Shown here piece by piece: positions 7,451 through 16,504 of a stretch of DNA of 64,000 nucleotides (its first letter is position 1; every line of letters starts with the position of its first letter). The position numbers and the translations under genes are program-made. This DNA is from an uncultured Prevotella sp. (GTDB lineage: Bacteria; Bacteroidota; Bacteroidia; Bacteroidales; Bacteroidaceae), in assembly GCA_947170265.1 (NCBI GenBank), contig CAMVSV010000002.1, positions 51,370-115,369 of the forward strand. Reading direction: 5' to 3'. The notes beneath the pieces were generated by a model. It ran no database searches, had not been told where the DNA came from, and saw only the letters and a list, made by a program, of their open reading frames with translations.

Positions 7451-8716
7451 ATGAGAAGACATACACTATACATTATATTACTACTGTGCGTGGCGGCTTT
7501 GACAGCCACAGCAAAGAGCCAGCAGTTCACGCTCGTGATAGATGCCGGACACGGTGGACACGACGCAGGAGCCATCGGGCAGATAACGAAGGAAAAGACC
7601 ATCAACCTGAACGTGGCACTCGCCCTCGGACGACTGATTGAGCAAAACTGCCACGACGTGAAGGTGGTGTACACACGCAAGACCGACATTTTCATCCCTC
7701 TGCAGGAACGCGCCAACATTGCCAACAAAGCCGGAGCCGACCTCTTCATCTCGGTACATACAAACTCGCTGCCGGCAGGACGCGTAGCAAGGGGCTTCGA
7801 GACCTACACCCTCGGTATGCACCGTGCCAAAGACAACCTCGACGTGGCAATGAGGGAGAACTCGGTGATAAGCCTCGAGAAAGACTACAAGCAACGCTAC
7901 CAGGGCTTCGACCCCAAGTCGTCGGAAAGCTACATAATGTTTGAGTTCATGCAGTCGGCAAACATGGAGAAGAGCGTGGAGCTGGCAAAAATCATCCAGC
8001 GCACAGTGTGCAACACCGTGGGAAGAAACAACAAAGGAGTACACCAAGCCGGCTTCCTCGTGCTCAGGGCCACGTCCATGCCCAGCTGCCTCATTGAGCT
8101 CGGCTTCATCTCCACGCCCGACGAAGAAGCCTTCCTCAACTCCGACGATGGCGTGAACGCCATGGCTAACGGCATATACAAAGCCTTTGTGGAATATAAG
8201 AACAAATACAGCGACAAGGTAGTGGTGCCCTATGCCGCACCAAAGAAACAGACGCTTGAAACCGTTGGACATGTGCTGCCACAAAATATCGAGACACGAA
8301 CCAACGACAAGAAAGACAACAAGAAGAAGCAAAACGAAAAGAAGAAACAAAACAACAGCACGCCGAAGACAAAGGCACCAGCCACCACACCAGCACCGCA
8401 AAACACCTCTACCCCAAAGCAGAGCACATCGAAGAGCAGCGACGGCATAGTGTTCAAGGTACAGATATTCGCTGTAAACAGAACGCTCAGACCCGGAAGC
8501 CAGCAGTTCAAGGGACACAAAGACGTGGACTGCTACCAGGAAGGCTCGCAAATGAAATACACCATAGGCTCATCGAGCGACTACTCTTCGATAGTAGCTC
8601 TGAGAAAGAAACTCCTCGACGACTTCCCCGAGGCATTCATCGTGGCATTCAAGAACGGTGAGCGCATTGACGTGAACAAAGCAAGGACCGAGACACAACA
8701 GAAGAAAAACAAATAA
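7451..8716 (+). CDS. N-acetylmuramoyl-L-alanine amidase with C-terminal SPOR-like part
   Basis: Zinc amidase (Amidase_3, AmiC-like) that splits the stem peptide from muramic acid in peptidoglycan, acting in the periplasm. Residues 1-22 form a signal peptide (hydrophobic, ending ATAKS). Zinc-site motifs are IDAGHGGHDAG (His 34), the Glu in KEKTIN (about residue 48) and SVHTNS; LIELGFIS carries the catalytic Glu. A Lys/Asn/Thr/Pro-rich linker of about 60 residues follows. The last ~80 residues (VFKVQIFAVNR...AFIVAFKNGERI) resemble a SPOR domain, which would target septal glycan. Forms a run with the MCE gene and dnaA downstream. Confidence 0.92.
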   Translation: MRRHTLYIILLLCVAALTATAKSQQFTLVIDAGHGGHDAGAIGQITKEKTINLNVALALGRLIEQNCHDVKVVYTRKTDIFIPLQERANIANKAGADLFISVHTNSLPAGRVARGFETYTLGMHRAKDNLDVAMRENSVISLEKDYKQRYQGFDPKSSESYIMFEFMQSANMEKSVELAKIIQRTVCNTVGRNNKGVHQAGFLVLRATSMPSCLIELGFISTPDEEAFLNSDDGVNAMANGIYKAFVEYKNKYSDKVVVPYAAPKKQTLETVGHVLPQNIETRTNDKKDNKKKQNEKKKQNNSTPKTKAPATTPAPQNTSTPKQSTSKSSDGIVFKVQIFAVNRTLRPGSQQFKGHKDVDCYQEGSQMKYTIGSSSDYSSIVALRKKLLDDFPEAFIVAFKNGERIDVNKARTETQQKKNK

Positions 8717-8760
8717 GAGAAACAGGATAGCACAGCTAACACATAACAAGCAACAACAAC

Positions 8761-9693
8761 ATGAAAATAAAAAACGAAGTAAAAATAGGTATAGTGGCAG
8801 CAATAGGAGTAATGCTGCTCTTCTTCGGGATGACATTCCTGAAAGGACTCGACATATTCTCGTCTGACAACCAATACAAGATGAAGTTCTCTGACATCAC
8901 CGGACTGTCGGCATCAAGCCCAATCTATGCCGACGGCTACAGAGTGGGAACGGTGAAAGCCATTGACTACGACTTCAACCGCCAAGGCGACATCACCGTC
9001 GACGTGGGAATAAACAAAGACATGCAGATACCCGAAGGCACCAGAGCCGAAATAGTGAGCGACCTGCTCGGAAACGTACAGGTGAACCTGCTCATGGACC
9101 GCTCGGTGGAAAAGATGCTTGCACCGGGAGGCATCATCGACGGAACAATAAACGACGGAGCCATGGGGCAAGTGAAAGACATGGTGCCCGCAATAAAGAA
9201 GATGCTGCCGAAACTCGACTCCATACTCGTGAGCGTGAACACACTGCTTGCCGATCCCAATATCCCGGCAACGCTCCACAATGTGAACCTCATAAGCTCC
9301 GACCTCACCAACTCCACCAAGCAGCTCAACCTGTTGCTTGCACAGCTCAACGCACGCATGCCGCAACTACTCGGCAAGACCGACAACCTGCTCGACAACG
9401 CCAGCAGCACCATGGTCTCAGCCAACACCATGATAGGCTCACTCAACGGGAAAGTGGACAGCCTGGACATGGCTCAGACCATGCAGAAAGTGCAGCATAC
9501 CCTCGACAACGTGCAGCAGCTCACCGACAAAATCAACAACAGTAACGGCTCACTCGGCTTGCTCATCAACGACAACAAGCTCTACGACAACCTCAACAAT
9601 ACCGTGCGTGATGCCGACTCGCTGCTCACCAACCTGAAGGCACACCCCAAGAGATATGTACACTTCTCCATTTTCGGAAAGAAAGATAAATAA
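8761..9693 (+). CDS. MCE/MlaD family lipid-transport protein
   Basis: Periplasmic substrate-binding part of an ABC-type lipid transport system (Mla-like), anchored in the inner membrane. An N-terminal membrane segment lies at about residues 9-27. The MCE domain follows (KMKFSDITGLSASSPIYADGYRVGTV, about 37-115), with the usual DLLGNVQVNL. The remaining ~190 residues are helical and rich in Asn/Leu/Asp repeats, as in other single-domain MCE proteins. No permease or ATPase gene is adjacent in the window. Length 310 residues. Confidence 0.88.
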   Translation: MKIKNEVKIGIVAAIGVMLLFFGMTFLKGLDIFSSDNQYKMKFSDITGLSASSPIYADGYRVGTVKAIDYDFNRQGDITVDVGINKDMQIPEGTRAEIVSDLLGNVQVNLLMDRSVEKMLAPGGIIDGTINDGAMGQVKDMVPAIKKMLPKLDSILVSVNTLLADPNIPATLHNVNLISSDLTNSTKQLNLLLAQLNARMPQLLGKTDNLLDNASSTMVSANTMIGSLNGKVDSLDMAQTMQKVQHTLDNVQQLTDKINNSNGSLGLLINDNKLYDNLNNTVRDADSLLTNLKAHPKRYVHFSIFGKKDK

Positions 9694-10040
9694 ATATACA
9701 GGAAATAAACCATAGAGGCAACACGGAAAAGAATAAAAGAAGCCACAACTATTTAAAAAAAATACAAATAAGAATGCTGAATGTTTCACAGCATGGAAAC
9801 AAAACGTAAATGGTGGTAACACAGAAAGTTCGGCATGAATAGACAAATGTTTCACGCAAACATTCCAAACGACGCACTACAACATGTAACTATTTGAAAG
9901 ACAAACAAGTAGATATACACAAACGCAGTGTAAAGAATATCAAAAGGCAACTTTCCACAACTCACCGAAATAGTGGTATTTAGAAAGATTACGGCAATTT
10001 GACATAAAAATCAACATTCCACGGAATGAAGAAAGTTTCG
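9694..10040. other. AT-rich intergenic stretch upstream of dnaA
   Basis: About 350 bases without a gene. It is AT-rich and contains several short repeats (TGTTTCAC twice) and one DnaA-box-like TTTCCACAA at 9952-9960. I see no cluster of TTATCCACA boxes, so an origin here is not supported. Confidence 0.4.
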
Positions 10041-10048
10041 TATCTTTG
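10041..10048 (+). promoter_or_regulatory. -7 element TATCTTTG for dnaA
   Basis: TAnnTTTG followed by CA, 44 bases upstream of the dnaA start. The -33 site is not clear. Confidence 0.55.
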
Positions 10049-10091
10049 CAAGTGAAATCTATCAGCCGATTGAAAAAACGACAATAAAACA

Positions 10092-11498
10092 ATGACCGTC
10101 AATCCAAATAAGCTGTGGAATGACTGCCTCCAGACAATAAAGGAGAACGTCACCGAGCAGCAGTACAACACATGGTTCAAGCCAATAGCCTTCGAGAAGT
10201 ACGACGAAACCTCGAAGACATTGTTGGTGCAGGTGCCCAGCCCATTCGTGTATGAGTACCTGGAGGAGAACTATGTGGACTTGCTGAGCAAGGTATTGCG
10301 ACGCATCTTTGGCGACGGCATTCAGCTGACATACCGCGTGGTGACCGACAAGACCCACAAGATAACACAGGTCATTCACTCGGACCCAATAGATTCCATC
10401 CCAACACAGCGACCAACAGCGCGGGCAAACCAAGCCAAGACACCGATAGACACGGCACAGACCGACCTGGATCCGCAGCTCGACCCCCACAAGTCGTTCA
10501 ACAACTTCATTGAGGGCGACAGCAACAAACTGCCCCGCTCCATAGGACTGTCGATAGCCGAGCATCCCAACACCACACAGTTCAACCCAATGTTCATCTA
10601 CGGACCGTCGGGATGCGGCAAGACACACCTCATAAACGCCATAGGACTGCGCGCCAAGCAGCTGTTCCCGCAGAAGAGAGTGCTGTATATAAGCGCACGT
10701 CTGTTCCAAGTGCAATATACCAACTCCGTGCTTCAGAACACCACCAACGACTTCATCAACTTCTATCAGACGATAGATGTGCTCATCGTTGACGACATAC
10801 AGGAGTGGATAAGTGCCACAAGGACACAAGACACGTTCTTCCATATTTTCAATCACCTGTTCCGCAACGGCAAGCGCATCATACTTGCGTCAGACCGTCC
10901 GCCGGTAGACCTGAAGGGAATGAACGACCGTCTCATCACCCGTTTCAAATGCGGACTGATAGCCGAGCTTGAGAAACCCAATGTTCAGCTGTGCATTGAC
11001 ATCCTCAACCAGAAGATTTATCGCGACGGACTGACTATACCCGCCGATGTCGTGGAGTATATTGCCAAGACAGCCAACGGAAGCGTGCGCGACTTGCAGG
11101 GAGTGATAAACTCACTGTTGGCTTACAGCGTGGTTTACAACAGCAACATCGACATGCGTCTGGCAGAGAGAGTGATAAAGCGTTCGGTCACCGTTGACGA
11201 CCAGCCACTCACCATCGACGACATAATGGACAGCGTATGCAACCACTTCAACGTGAGTTCGGCGGCAGTATCGAGCCGCAGTCGCAAGCGTGAATACGTC
11301 GTGGCGCGTCAGGTGTCGATGTATCTGGCACAGAAACACACCAAGATGCCGGCATCGCGCATCGGCAAGCTCGTGGGAGGGCGCGACCATTCCACCGTCA
11401 TTCACAGCTGTTCGCAGATAGAACGCAGGCTGAAAACCGACAAGGCGTTCAGCGAAGAGATAGCAAGCATAGAAAACTCATTCAGACTGAAAAGCTGA
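10092..11498 (+). CDS. dnaA: chromosomal replication initiator DnaA
   Basis: AAA+ ATPase that binds DnaA boxes and opens the origin. Domain I is at the N-terminus (LWNDCLQTIKE..NTWFKPI), followed by a flexible linker (about 95-135). The AAA+ core has P-loop GPSGCGKTH (171-179) and Walker B VLIVDDIQ. The C-terminal DNA-binding domain has the signature GGRDHSTVIHS. At 468 residues it is full length. Codons and spacing are ordinary. A strong terminator follows, shared with the convergent thiamine operon. Confidence 0.97.
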   Translation: MTVNPNKLWNDCLQTIKENVTEQQYNTWFKPIAFEKYDETSKTLLVQVPSPFVYEYLEENYVDLLSKVLRRIFGDGIQLTYRVVTDKTHKITQVIHSDPIDSIPTQRPTARANQAKTPIDTAQTDLDPQLDPHKSFNNFIEGDSNKLPRSIGLSIAEHPNTTQFNPMFIYGPSGCGKTHLINAIGLRAKQLFPQKRVLYISARLFQVQYTNSVLQNTTNDFINFYQTIDVLIVDDIQEWISATRTQDTFFHIFNHLFRNGKRIILASDRPPVDLKGMNDRLITRFKCGLIAELEKPNVQLCIDILNQKIYRDGLTIPADVVEYIAKTANGSVRDLQGVINSLLAYSVVYNSNIDMRLAERVIKRSVTVDDQPLTIDDIMDSVCNHFNVSSAAVSSRSRKREYVVARQVSMYLAQKHTKMPASRIGKLVGGRDHSTVIHSCSQIERRLKTDKAFSEEIASIENSFRLKS

Positions 11499-11503
11499 CA
11501 AAT

Positions 11504-11546
11504 AAAAAAAAGACGAACCGGCAGCGTGTCGGTTCGTCTTTTTTTT
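11504..11546. terminator. bidirectional terminator between dnaA and pnuT
   Basis: Stem GACGAACCG/CGGTTCGTC, extended by eight A on the left and eight T on the right, works for both converging transcripts. Confidence 0.9.
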
Positions 11547-11564
11547 GTACATACACTCATGGTT

Positions 11565-12197
11565 TCATGGTTTCGAAACCACCGTTTTCCTTTCCCCATT
11601 GGTTTCCTCCATCATCATCTTTCGCCATTTGAAGAAACCAAAGACGGCAATCACCACATACAAAGCATAGAGCGATGCCTTGAAAGGTATGTCCTTGTAG
11701 AAATAAAGCACACTCGTCACCACATCCACGGCAATCCAGATGAACCACTGTTCAAGATATTTCTGCGCCAAAGCCCATACACCCACGAGGCTCAGGGCGG
11801 TGGTGAAGCTGTCGGCAAGCGGAACCTTTGAGTCGGTGTAGCTCACGAGAATCCAGTAGATGGCTCCCCAGAGCACGAGGGTGATGGCAGTCCACGGCAG
11901 TATGAGCGACCGTTTGAAATGAGTCACCCTCAGTGAGGGTTCCTTTTCGCTGTCTCCGCTTTTCCTCATCCAGTTGTAGAAGCCGAAGAAGGTTGCAGCC
12001 ATGTAGTAGAGTTCCATTCCGCAGTCGGCATAGAGTCCCGTCTTGTAATACAGCACCATATCGAGCAGCTGCATGACGAAGCCCACCACCCACATCATGA
12101 CGCTTGCCCTATACTCAAAGAGAATATAGAGCAAGCCCAGGATGGTGGTCACCGCGTCCAACCAGTGTATGTCTGTCAACACATCCATAAGCTGCAT
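11565..12197 (-). CDS. pnuT: PnuC-family thiamine transporter (PnuT)
   Basis: Inner-membrane facilitator of the PnuC family. It has 210 residues with about seven hydrophobic segments (for example LDAVTTILGLLYILFEYRAS and VVGFVMQLLDMVLYY) and the family WxxEQWFIWIAVDVV-like stretch near residue 160 (KYLEQWFIWIAVD). The thiamine assignment rests on context: it is seven bases downstream of a TonB-dependent receptor gene behind a TPP riboswitch. PnuC proteins for nicotinamide riboside look similar, so without the riboswitch the substrate would be open. No thiamine pyrophosphokinase gene follows; dnaA converges here. Confidence 0.88.
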   Translation of the reverse strand: MQLMDVLTDIHWLDAVTTILGLLYILFEYRASVMMWVVGFVMQLLDMVLYYKTGLYADCGMELYYMAATFFGFYNWMRKSGDSEKEPSLRVTHFKRSLILPWTAITLVLWGAIYWILVSYTDSKVPLADSFTTALSLVGVWALAQKYLEQWFIWIAVDVVTSVLYFYKDIPFKASLYALYVVIAVFGFFKWRKMMMEETNGERKTVVSKP

Positions 12198-12204
12198 GAC
12201 GCGA

Positions 12205-14640
12205 TTAGAATCTCAGTGTGAGGCTTGCCATGGCTGTGGTACCTGCCGATGGTGTGAAGCCAATCTGGTAGTAGCGGTTGTCGTTGCTGTGTCCGTAGCT
12301 CTCGCAGATGGCAGAGTAAACCCATCCGTAGGCAGCATATCGGCGGTTGAGGATGTTGTTTATGCTGAGCGACAGCACCACTTCCTTCAGTCCAAGAGCC
12401 TTTTCCACCTTGGAGGCATACTCAAGGGTGAGGTTTGAGGTTGAGAAGCTTGGCAGCGAGCGTTCCTTGTTCTCAGTGTTGTCGAGATACTGGCGGCTCA
12501 CGAAATTGGTATGCCACACTGCCGTGAAGCCCTTATAGTGGAAGTTGGCAAAGCCGTTGAGTATGGCAGAGGGTGAGAAGGCGAGCGTGGAATTGGAGTA
12601 ATGGAATTCTCTGAGTTCGTCGCCGTTGCCGTCGGTATGCATGGCGGCAGCATCGGGGTTGCCTTCCCAGTCATCCCAGTCTTCCACAAACTCGTTGAAA
12701 TCCTTAATCTTGTTGATGCTCAGTGCGGCATTACCCTCAATGGTGAGCCACGGAGTGAGCTTGTAGCCTGCGTTGAGCTCAATGCCGGCACGGTAGCTTT
12801 TCTTTATGTTGGTGGTGAGGTTCTCACCGATGTCGCTCACGGCTCCCGTCTGCACGAACTGGTCTTTATAGTTCATGAAATAGGCATTGATGCCGGCACG
12901 CAGACGGTTGTCGTTGTAGTCGTAGCCCACCTCATAGTCAAACAGCTTCTCTGCCTTTGGCGAGGGATAGCTTCCGTTGTCGGTGAAATTGTTGCGCTCG
13001 GGTTCACGGTTGCTCATCGCAAACGATGCATAGGCATGGTGCGGTCCCTGATGGAATGCCACTCCCGCCTTCGGATTGTAGAAGTTATACGACTTGTCTA
13101 TGTTGAGCATGAAGTTGCGGTAGCTTCCGTCCTCGTTCTCCACGAAGCGGTCGTGGGCACCAAAGCACTCATATCCCACATGGCGGTATTGCATATCGGC
13201 AAAGATGTCCCACATGCTTGTCAGGTGGAACGTAGCCTTTACGAATGTGCTCACGTCAATCTTCTCGGAGTTGGAGTCGTAGTGCTGGTATTTGCCGTTG
13301 TTCAGATAGCGTGCAGCAAGCTCCGGGTGGAGGATGTATGTCACATATCCCTTGTGGTGAGCCTTGAACTTCTGTGCCGAGAAGCCACCTATGATGTCCC
13401 AGCTCTCATCCTTGTAGTTAACGTTTGCTATTGCTCCGTAAGCGTTCTGTGTATATCCCTTCTGCCTTACGAAGTCCGTTCTCTTCACTTTGTTGCCTTC
13501 GGCATCGGTGAATGTAGCCATTCCGAACTTTGAAAGCTTGTTGTTTGGTCTGAACTCATCATAGTAGCCGTCGCCATGGGTGTAGTGCAGCGATGCCGTG
13601 GCGTTCCAGTTGGTGTTTATCTTCCACACGGCAGACAGAATGTTGTGGTTCTGCCAGAAGTTGTCGGTGGTTTTCTTCCACAGAGAGCCGTCGGCCATGG
13701 CATAGCGTTGTGTGGAGTAGGTACCGTCGTCGTTGATGACAAGTTGCTCATAGAGGCTGTTGAACTTTCCGAGCCCTGCATCAAACATATTCTTATAAGT
13801 ATGTATGCCCGTCTGCGTGCCGTAGGTTCCGTCCATGAGACTCATGTCGTCGTTGCCGGCGGTGACACCGTTCCATGCCTGTCCTGTCTTCTCGAAGTTT
13901 CCGAAGTTGCGGTAAGCCACAGTGAAGTTGTCGCCCTGATAAGTCAGTCTGCCCATATAGCTTCCCGACCTGCCGTTGGTGCCGTGGATAAATCCGTCGG
14001 TGATGGTCTCATGGTAGGCACCGTCGAAGATGAAGTGGTTCCACAGCAGTCCCGTAGAGAAGCTACCGCCATAGTGGTAGGTGTTGTATGAGCCGGCGCT
14101 ACCTGTGAGCTCTGCCGTGGCTTTCTCCTCAGGAGCCTTCATGCTCAGCGACACCGAGCCTCCGAAGGCACCGTCGCCGTTTGTCGACGAGCCTACTCCG
14201 CGCTGCACCTGAATGTTTCCGAGCAGCGACGAATAGCTGTTCATGTTTGCCCAGAACACACACTGGTCTTCAGGAGAGTTCAGAGGCACACCGTCTATGG
14301 TGATGTTTATCCTTGAGTCGCCCGCACCGCGTATGCGCAGATACGACGTACCGGTGCCCATGCCGTTGTCACTCCACGACATCACTCCCGGTGTGTTGCT
14401 CAGCAGGAATGGCAGTTCCCTACCGCTCACGGAGAAGTCCTGGAGTTCGGTCTTCCCGATGTTGGCAACGGCAAACGGTGCGTTCTTAGGTGCTCTCACA
14501 CCAGCCACCACCACCTCGTTCATCTGCTCAGAACGAAATACCGCCATGGTGTCGCTTTCCTGTGTCTCTGCTGTTGCAGCGATGGTTGTTGCAGTGGCAA
14601 CAGCCATAAGTAAACATTTTTTCATTTCTTCCTTTAGCAT
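12205..14640 (-). CDS. TonB-dependent outer-membrane receptor, probably for thiamine
   Basis: 811-residue outer-membrane transporter that takes up a ligand with energy from TonB. Signal peptide at 1-23, then the plug domain starting VVAGVRAPKNAPFAVANIGK and containing LRIRGAGDSRINITIDGVPL and QRGVGSSTNGDGAFGG. The rest is a 22-strand barrel ending in an aromatic residue (LTLRF). It lies directly behind a TPP riboswitch and before pnuT, so thiamine or a thiamine derivative is the likely ligand. Its promoter is supplied by a dispersed repeat (see 14811-15012). Confidence 0.9.
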   Translation of the reverse strand: MLKEEMKKCLLMAVATATTIAATAETQESDTMAVFRSEQMNEVVVAGVRAPKNAPFAVANIGKTELQDFSVSGRELPFLLSNTPGVMSWSDNGMGTGTSYLRIRGAGDSRINITIDGVPLNSPEDQCVFWANMNSYSSLLGNIQVQRGVGSSTNGDGAFGGSVSLSMKAPEEKATAELTGSAGSYNTYHYGGSFSTGLLWNHFIFDGAYHETITDGFIHGTNGRSGSYMGRLTYQGDNFTVAYRNFGNFEKTGQAWNGVTAGNDDMSLMDGTYGTQTGIHTYKNMFDAGLGKFNSLYEQLVINDDGTYSTQRYAMADGSLWKKTTDNFWQNHNILSAVWKINTNWNATASLHYTHGDGYYDEFRPNNKLSKFGMATFTDAEGNKVKRTDFVRQKGYTQNAYGAIANVNYKDESWDIIGGFSAQKFKAHHKGYVTYILHPELAARYLNNGKYQHYDSNSEKIDVSTFVKATFHLTSMWDIFADMQYRHVGYECFGAHDRFVENEDGSYRNFMLNIDKSYNFYNPKAGVAFHQGPHHAYASFAMSNREPERNNFTDNGSYPSPKAEKLFDYEVGYDYNDNRLRAGINAYFMNYKDQFVQTGAVSDIGENLTTNIKKSYRAGIELNAGYKLTPWLTIEGNAALSINKIKDFNEFVEDWDDWEGNPDAAAMHTDGNGDELREFHYSNSTLAFSPSAILNGFANFHYKGFTAVWHTNFVSRQYLDNTENKERSLPSFSTSNLTLEYASKVEKALGLKEVVLSLSINNILNRRYAAYGWVYSAICESYGHSNDNRYYQIGFTPSAGTTAMASLTLRF

Positions 14641-14699
14641 TTATTATATGAGTATAACGAAAAAGGGGAAGTATAGAGAATTACGTTTCTGAATTACAA

Positions 14700-14800
14700 A
14701 AGAAGTTCCTTCTTGTTCCTACGTCGGCATTATCCGCATCAGGTCGGAGGGTATCATCTCAGCCGCCCAACAAGGCAGCACCCCTTAGCTAACATTCTGC
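14700..14800 (-). promoter_or_regulatory. TPP riboswitch (THI box)
   Basis: Read on the minus strand this contains GGGGTGC, then CTGAGATGATACCC, ACCTGATGCGGATAATGCC and CGTAGGAA in the right order and spacing for a thiamine pyrophosphate riboswitch. It ends about 60 bases before the receptor start codon. No clear terminator follows, so control of translation start is more likely than attenuation. Confidence 0.95.
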
Positions 14801-14810
14801 TAACCGCGTG

Positions 14811-14841
14811 CAAAGGTACGAATAAGCGAGTACAATGCAAA
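14811..14841 (-). promoter_or_regulatory. promoter of the thiamine operon, inside a dispersed repeat
   Basis: On the minus strand TTTG (14841-14838), 19 bases, then TACCTTTG (14818-14811): an exact Bacteroidetes promoter. It is formed by the first half of the ~76-bp repeat and fires into the TPP riboswitch. Confidence 0.75.
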
Positions 14842-15012
14842 AGGAAAGCTTGCTTTTCTTTTCATTGTCGAGCGGAAGTACCTTATTAAAAGGTACGAAT
14901 AAGCGAGTACAATGCAAAAGGAAAGCTTGCTTTTCTTTTCATTGTCGAGCGAAAGTACCTTATTAAAAGGTACGAATAAGCGAGCGAAAAGCAAAGGGAA
15001 AACTTGTTTTTC
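14811..15012. repeat. promoter-bearing ~76-bp repeat, locus A (2 full units and 1 partial)
   Basis: Units start AAGGTACGAATAAGCGAG at 14814, 14890 and 14967. Each full unit folds: outer AAGGTAC pairs with GTACCTT, inner CAATG..AAAGC pairs with GCTTTTC..CATTG. The third unit is shorter and ends near 15012. The first unit carries the thiamine-operon promoter; in the inner units the last G of the -7 box is lost (TACCTTTT). Other loci: 38672-38826 and 42041-42200. Confidence 0.85.
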
Positions 15013-15058
15013 CCCTGCTTTTGTTCATTGTATGGTGGAAAATATGTAAATTTGCCGT

Positions 15059-16495
15059 ATGGAGATACTCATATATATTATAATAGGTGTAGCTGCGGGA
15101 TTTGCCGTGGCATGGTTTTGGGCCAAGCAGTCAGGAGCCAAAGCCGAGACGGACCTTCTCAAGGCTTTCGATGAAGAGAAAACGAAGATAAACACAGAGA
15201 ATGCCATGCTGAAACAGCAGCAGGCTGTGGCAGAAAGCAAGCTTGAGAGTGAGCGGCAGCATGCCGCGCAACAGCTCGAGCAACAGCAGAAAGCCTTTGA
15301 CGAGAAGCTGAGTGCTGAACAGGAATATTCAAGGCAACGGCTTGAGCAGCAGCAGAAAGCCTTTGACGAGAAGTTGCATACCATGCAGGAGCATGCCAAG
15401 ACACGCCTTGAGGAGCTGCAGAAACAGCATGAGGCAAACATCCAGTTCGTGCAGGAGGAGATAAAGAACATGACAGCCCAGATGCTCAGCGACAGCAAGA
15501 CGGCGCTCAACAAGGAAAACCAAGAGCGACTCGACGTGCTGCTCACACCACTGAGAGAGCGCATGGAAGCCTTCCAGAAAGCCGTCAGCGACAGCAACAA
15601 GGAGAATGTGCAGAGCAAGACAGAGATAAAGACAGCCTTCGAGGATGCCATGAAGAAGCTCCACGACGAACAGGAGCGCACCGTGAAGGAGCTCAAGGAA
15701 CAAACCACGCGCATCTCCGACAATGCCGACAGCCTCACCCGAGCCCTCAAGGGCGACTCCAAGATGCAGGGCGACTGGGGCGAGATGATCCTTGACAAGA
15801 CCCTTGAAGACTCCGGACTGACAAAAGACGAGCAGTATTTTCTTCAGCCCAACTACAAAGATGCCGATGGCAACAACTTCCGTCCCGATGCCGTGATAGA
15901 GTTTCCCAACCACGAAACGGCAGTGGTTGACTCCAAGGTGTCGCTCACAGCCTACCAGGAAGCCGTGAAGGCAGAGAACAGCGACGACCGCGACCGTTGG
16001 CTTCAGGCTCATGTGGCAAGCGTGAAAGCCCATGTCAACGAGCTTGCCGACAAGAACTACGAGCGTCTGGTGCCCGGCTGCATCGGCTATGTGCTCATGT
16101 TCATACCCTATGAGAGTGGCTACAGCGCAGCCGTGAAGACCGATGCCTCCATCCTGCAGTATGCCTACAAGAAACACATCATCATACTCTCACCTTCAAA
16201 CCTCCTCATGGCACTTCAGCTCACCCACACCATGTGGCAGAACTACCGCATGAACAAAAACGTGGAAGAGATACTCCGACAAAGCAACGACCTCTACGAC
16301 AAGTTCGTGACCTTTGCCGAGACATTCATAAAGATTGATGCCGACATTCAACGCATGCAGAAAGACTTCGACCAAGCCCGCAACCAACTACAGACAGGCA
16401 AGGGAAACATCATTCGCCGCCTCGACAGCATGAAAAGCCTCGGCATAACGCCGAAGAAGCAAATACCCGACCAACTCACGCAGATTGAAGGCTGA
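15059..16495 (+). CDS. rmuC: DNA recombination protein RmuC
   Basis: RmuC limits inversions at short inverted repeats and is thought to be a nuclease acting in recombination. One N-terminal membrane segment (about 1-20), then a long coiled coil rich in Gln/Glu/Lys to about residue 240. Inside it a unit with LEQQQKAFDEKL is repeated twice. The RmuC domain follows with GDWGEMILDKTLEDSGL, RPDAVIEFPN, VVDSKVSL and YESGYSAAVK. 478 residues, normal length. Start ATG chosen because it is just downstream of the repeat array and begins the membrane segment. Confidence 0.93.
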   Translation: MEILIYIIIGVAAGFAVAWFWAKQSGAKAETDLLKAFDEEKTKINTENAMLKQQQAVAESKLESERQHAAQQLEQQQKAFDEKLSAEQEYSRQRLEQQQKAFDEKLHTMQEHAKTRLEELQKQHEANIQFVQEEIKNMTAQMLSDSKTALNKENQERLDVLLTPLRERMEAFQKAVSDSNKENVQSKTEIKTAFEDAMKKLHDEQERTVKELKEQTTRISDNADSLTRALKGDSKMQGDWGEMILDKTLEDSGLTKDEQYFLQPNYKDADGNNFRPDAVIEFPNHETAVVDSKVSLTAYQEAVKAENSDDRDRWLQAHVASVKAHVNELADKNYERLVPGCIGYVLMFIPYESGYSAAVKTDASILQYAYKKHIIILSPSNLLMALQLTHTMWQNYRMNKNVEEILRQSNDLYDKFVTFAETFIKIDADIQRMQKDFDQARNQLQTGKGNIIRRLDSMKSLGITPKKQIPDQLTQIEG

Positions 16496-16504
16496 GAAAG
16501 GCTT

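Noticed and set aside
9694..10091. Replication origin upstream of dnaA
   Set aside because: AT-rich, but only one DnaA-box-like word was found and no box cluster; dnaA is often away from oriC in Bacteroidetes.
12601..13533. Plus-strand frame of 310 codons inside the TonB-receptor gene
   Set aside because: Antisense to an intact receptor; composition is that of a shadow frame.
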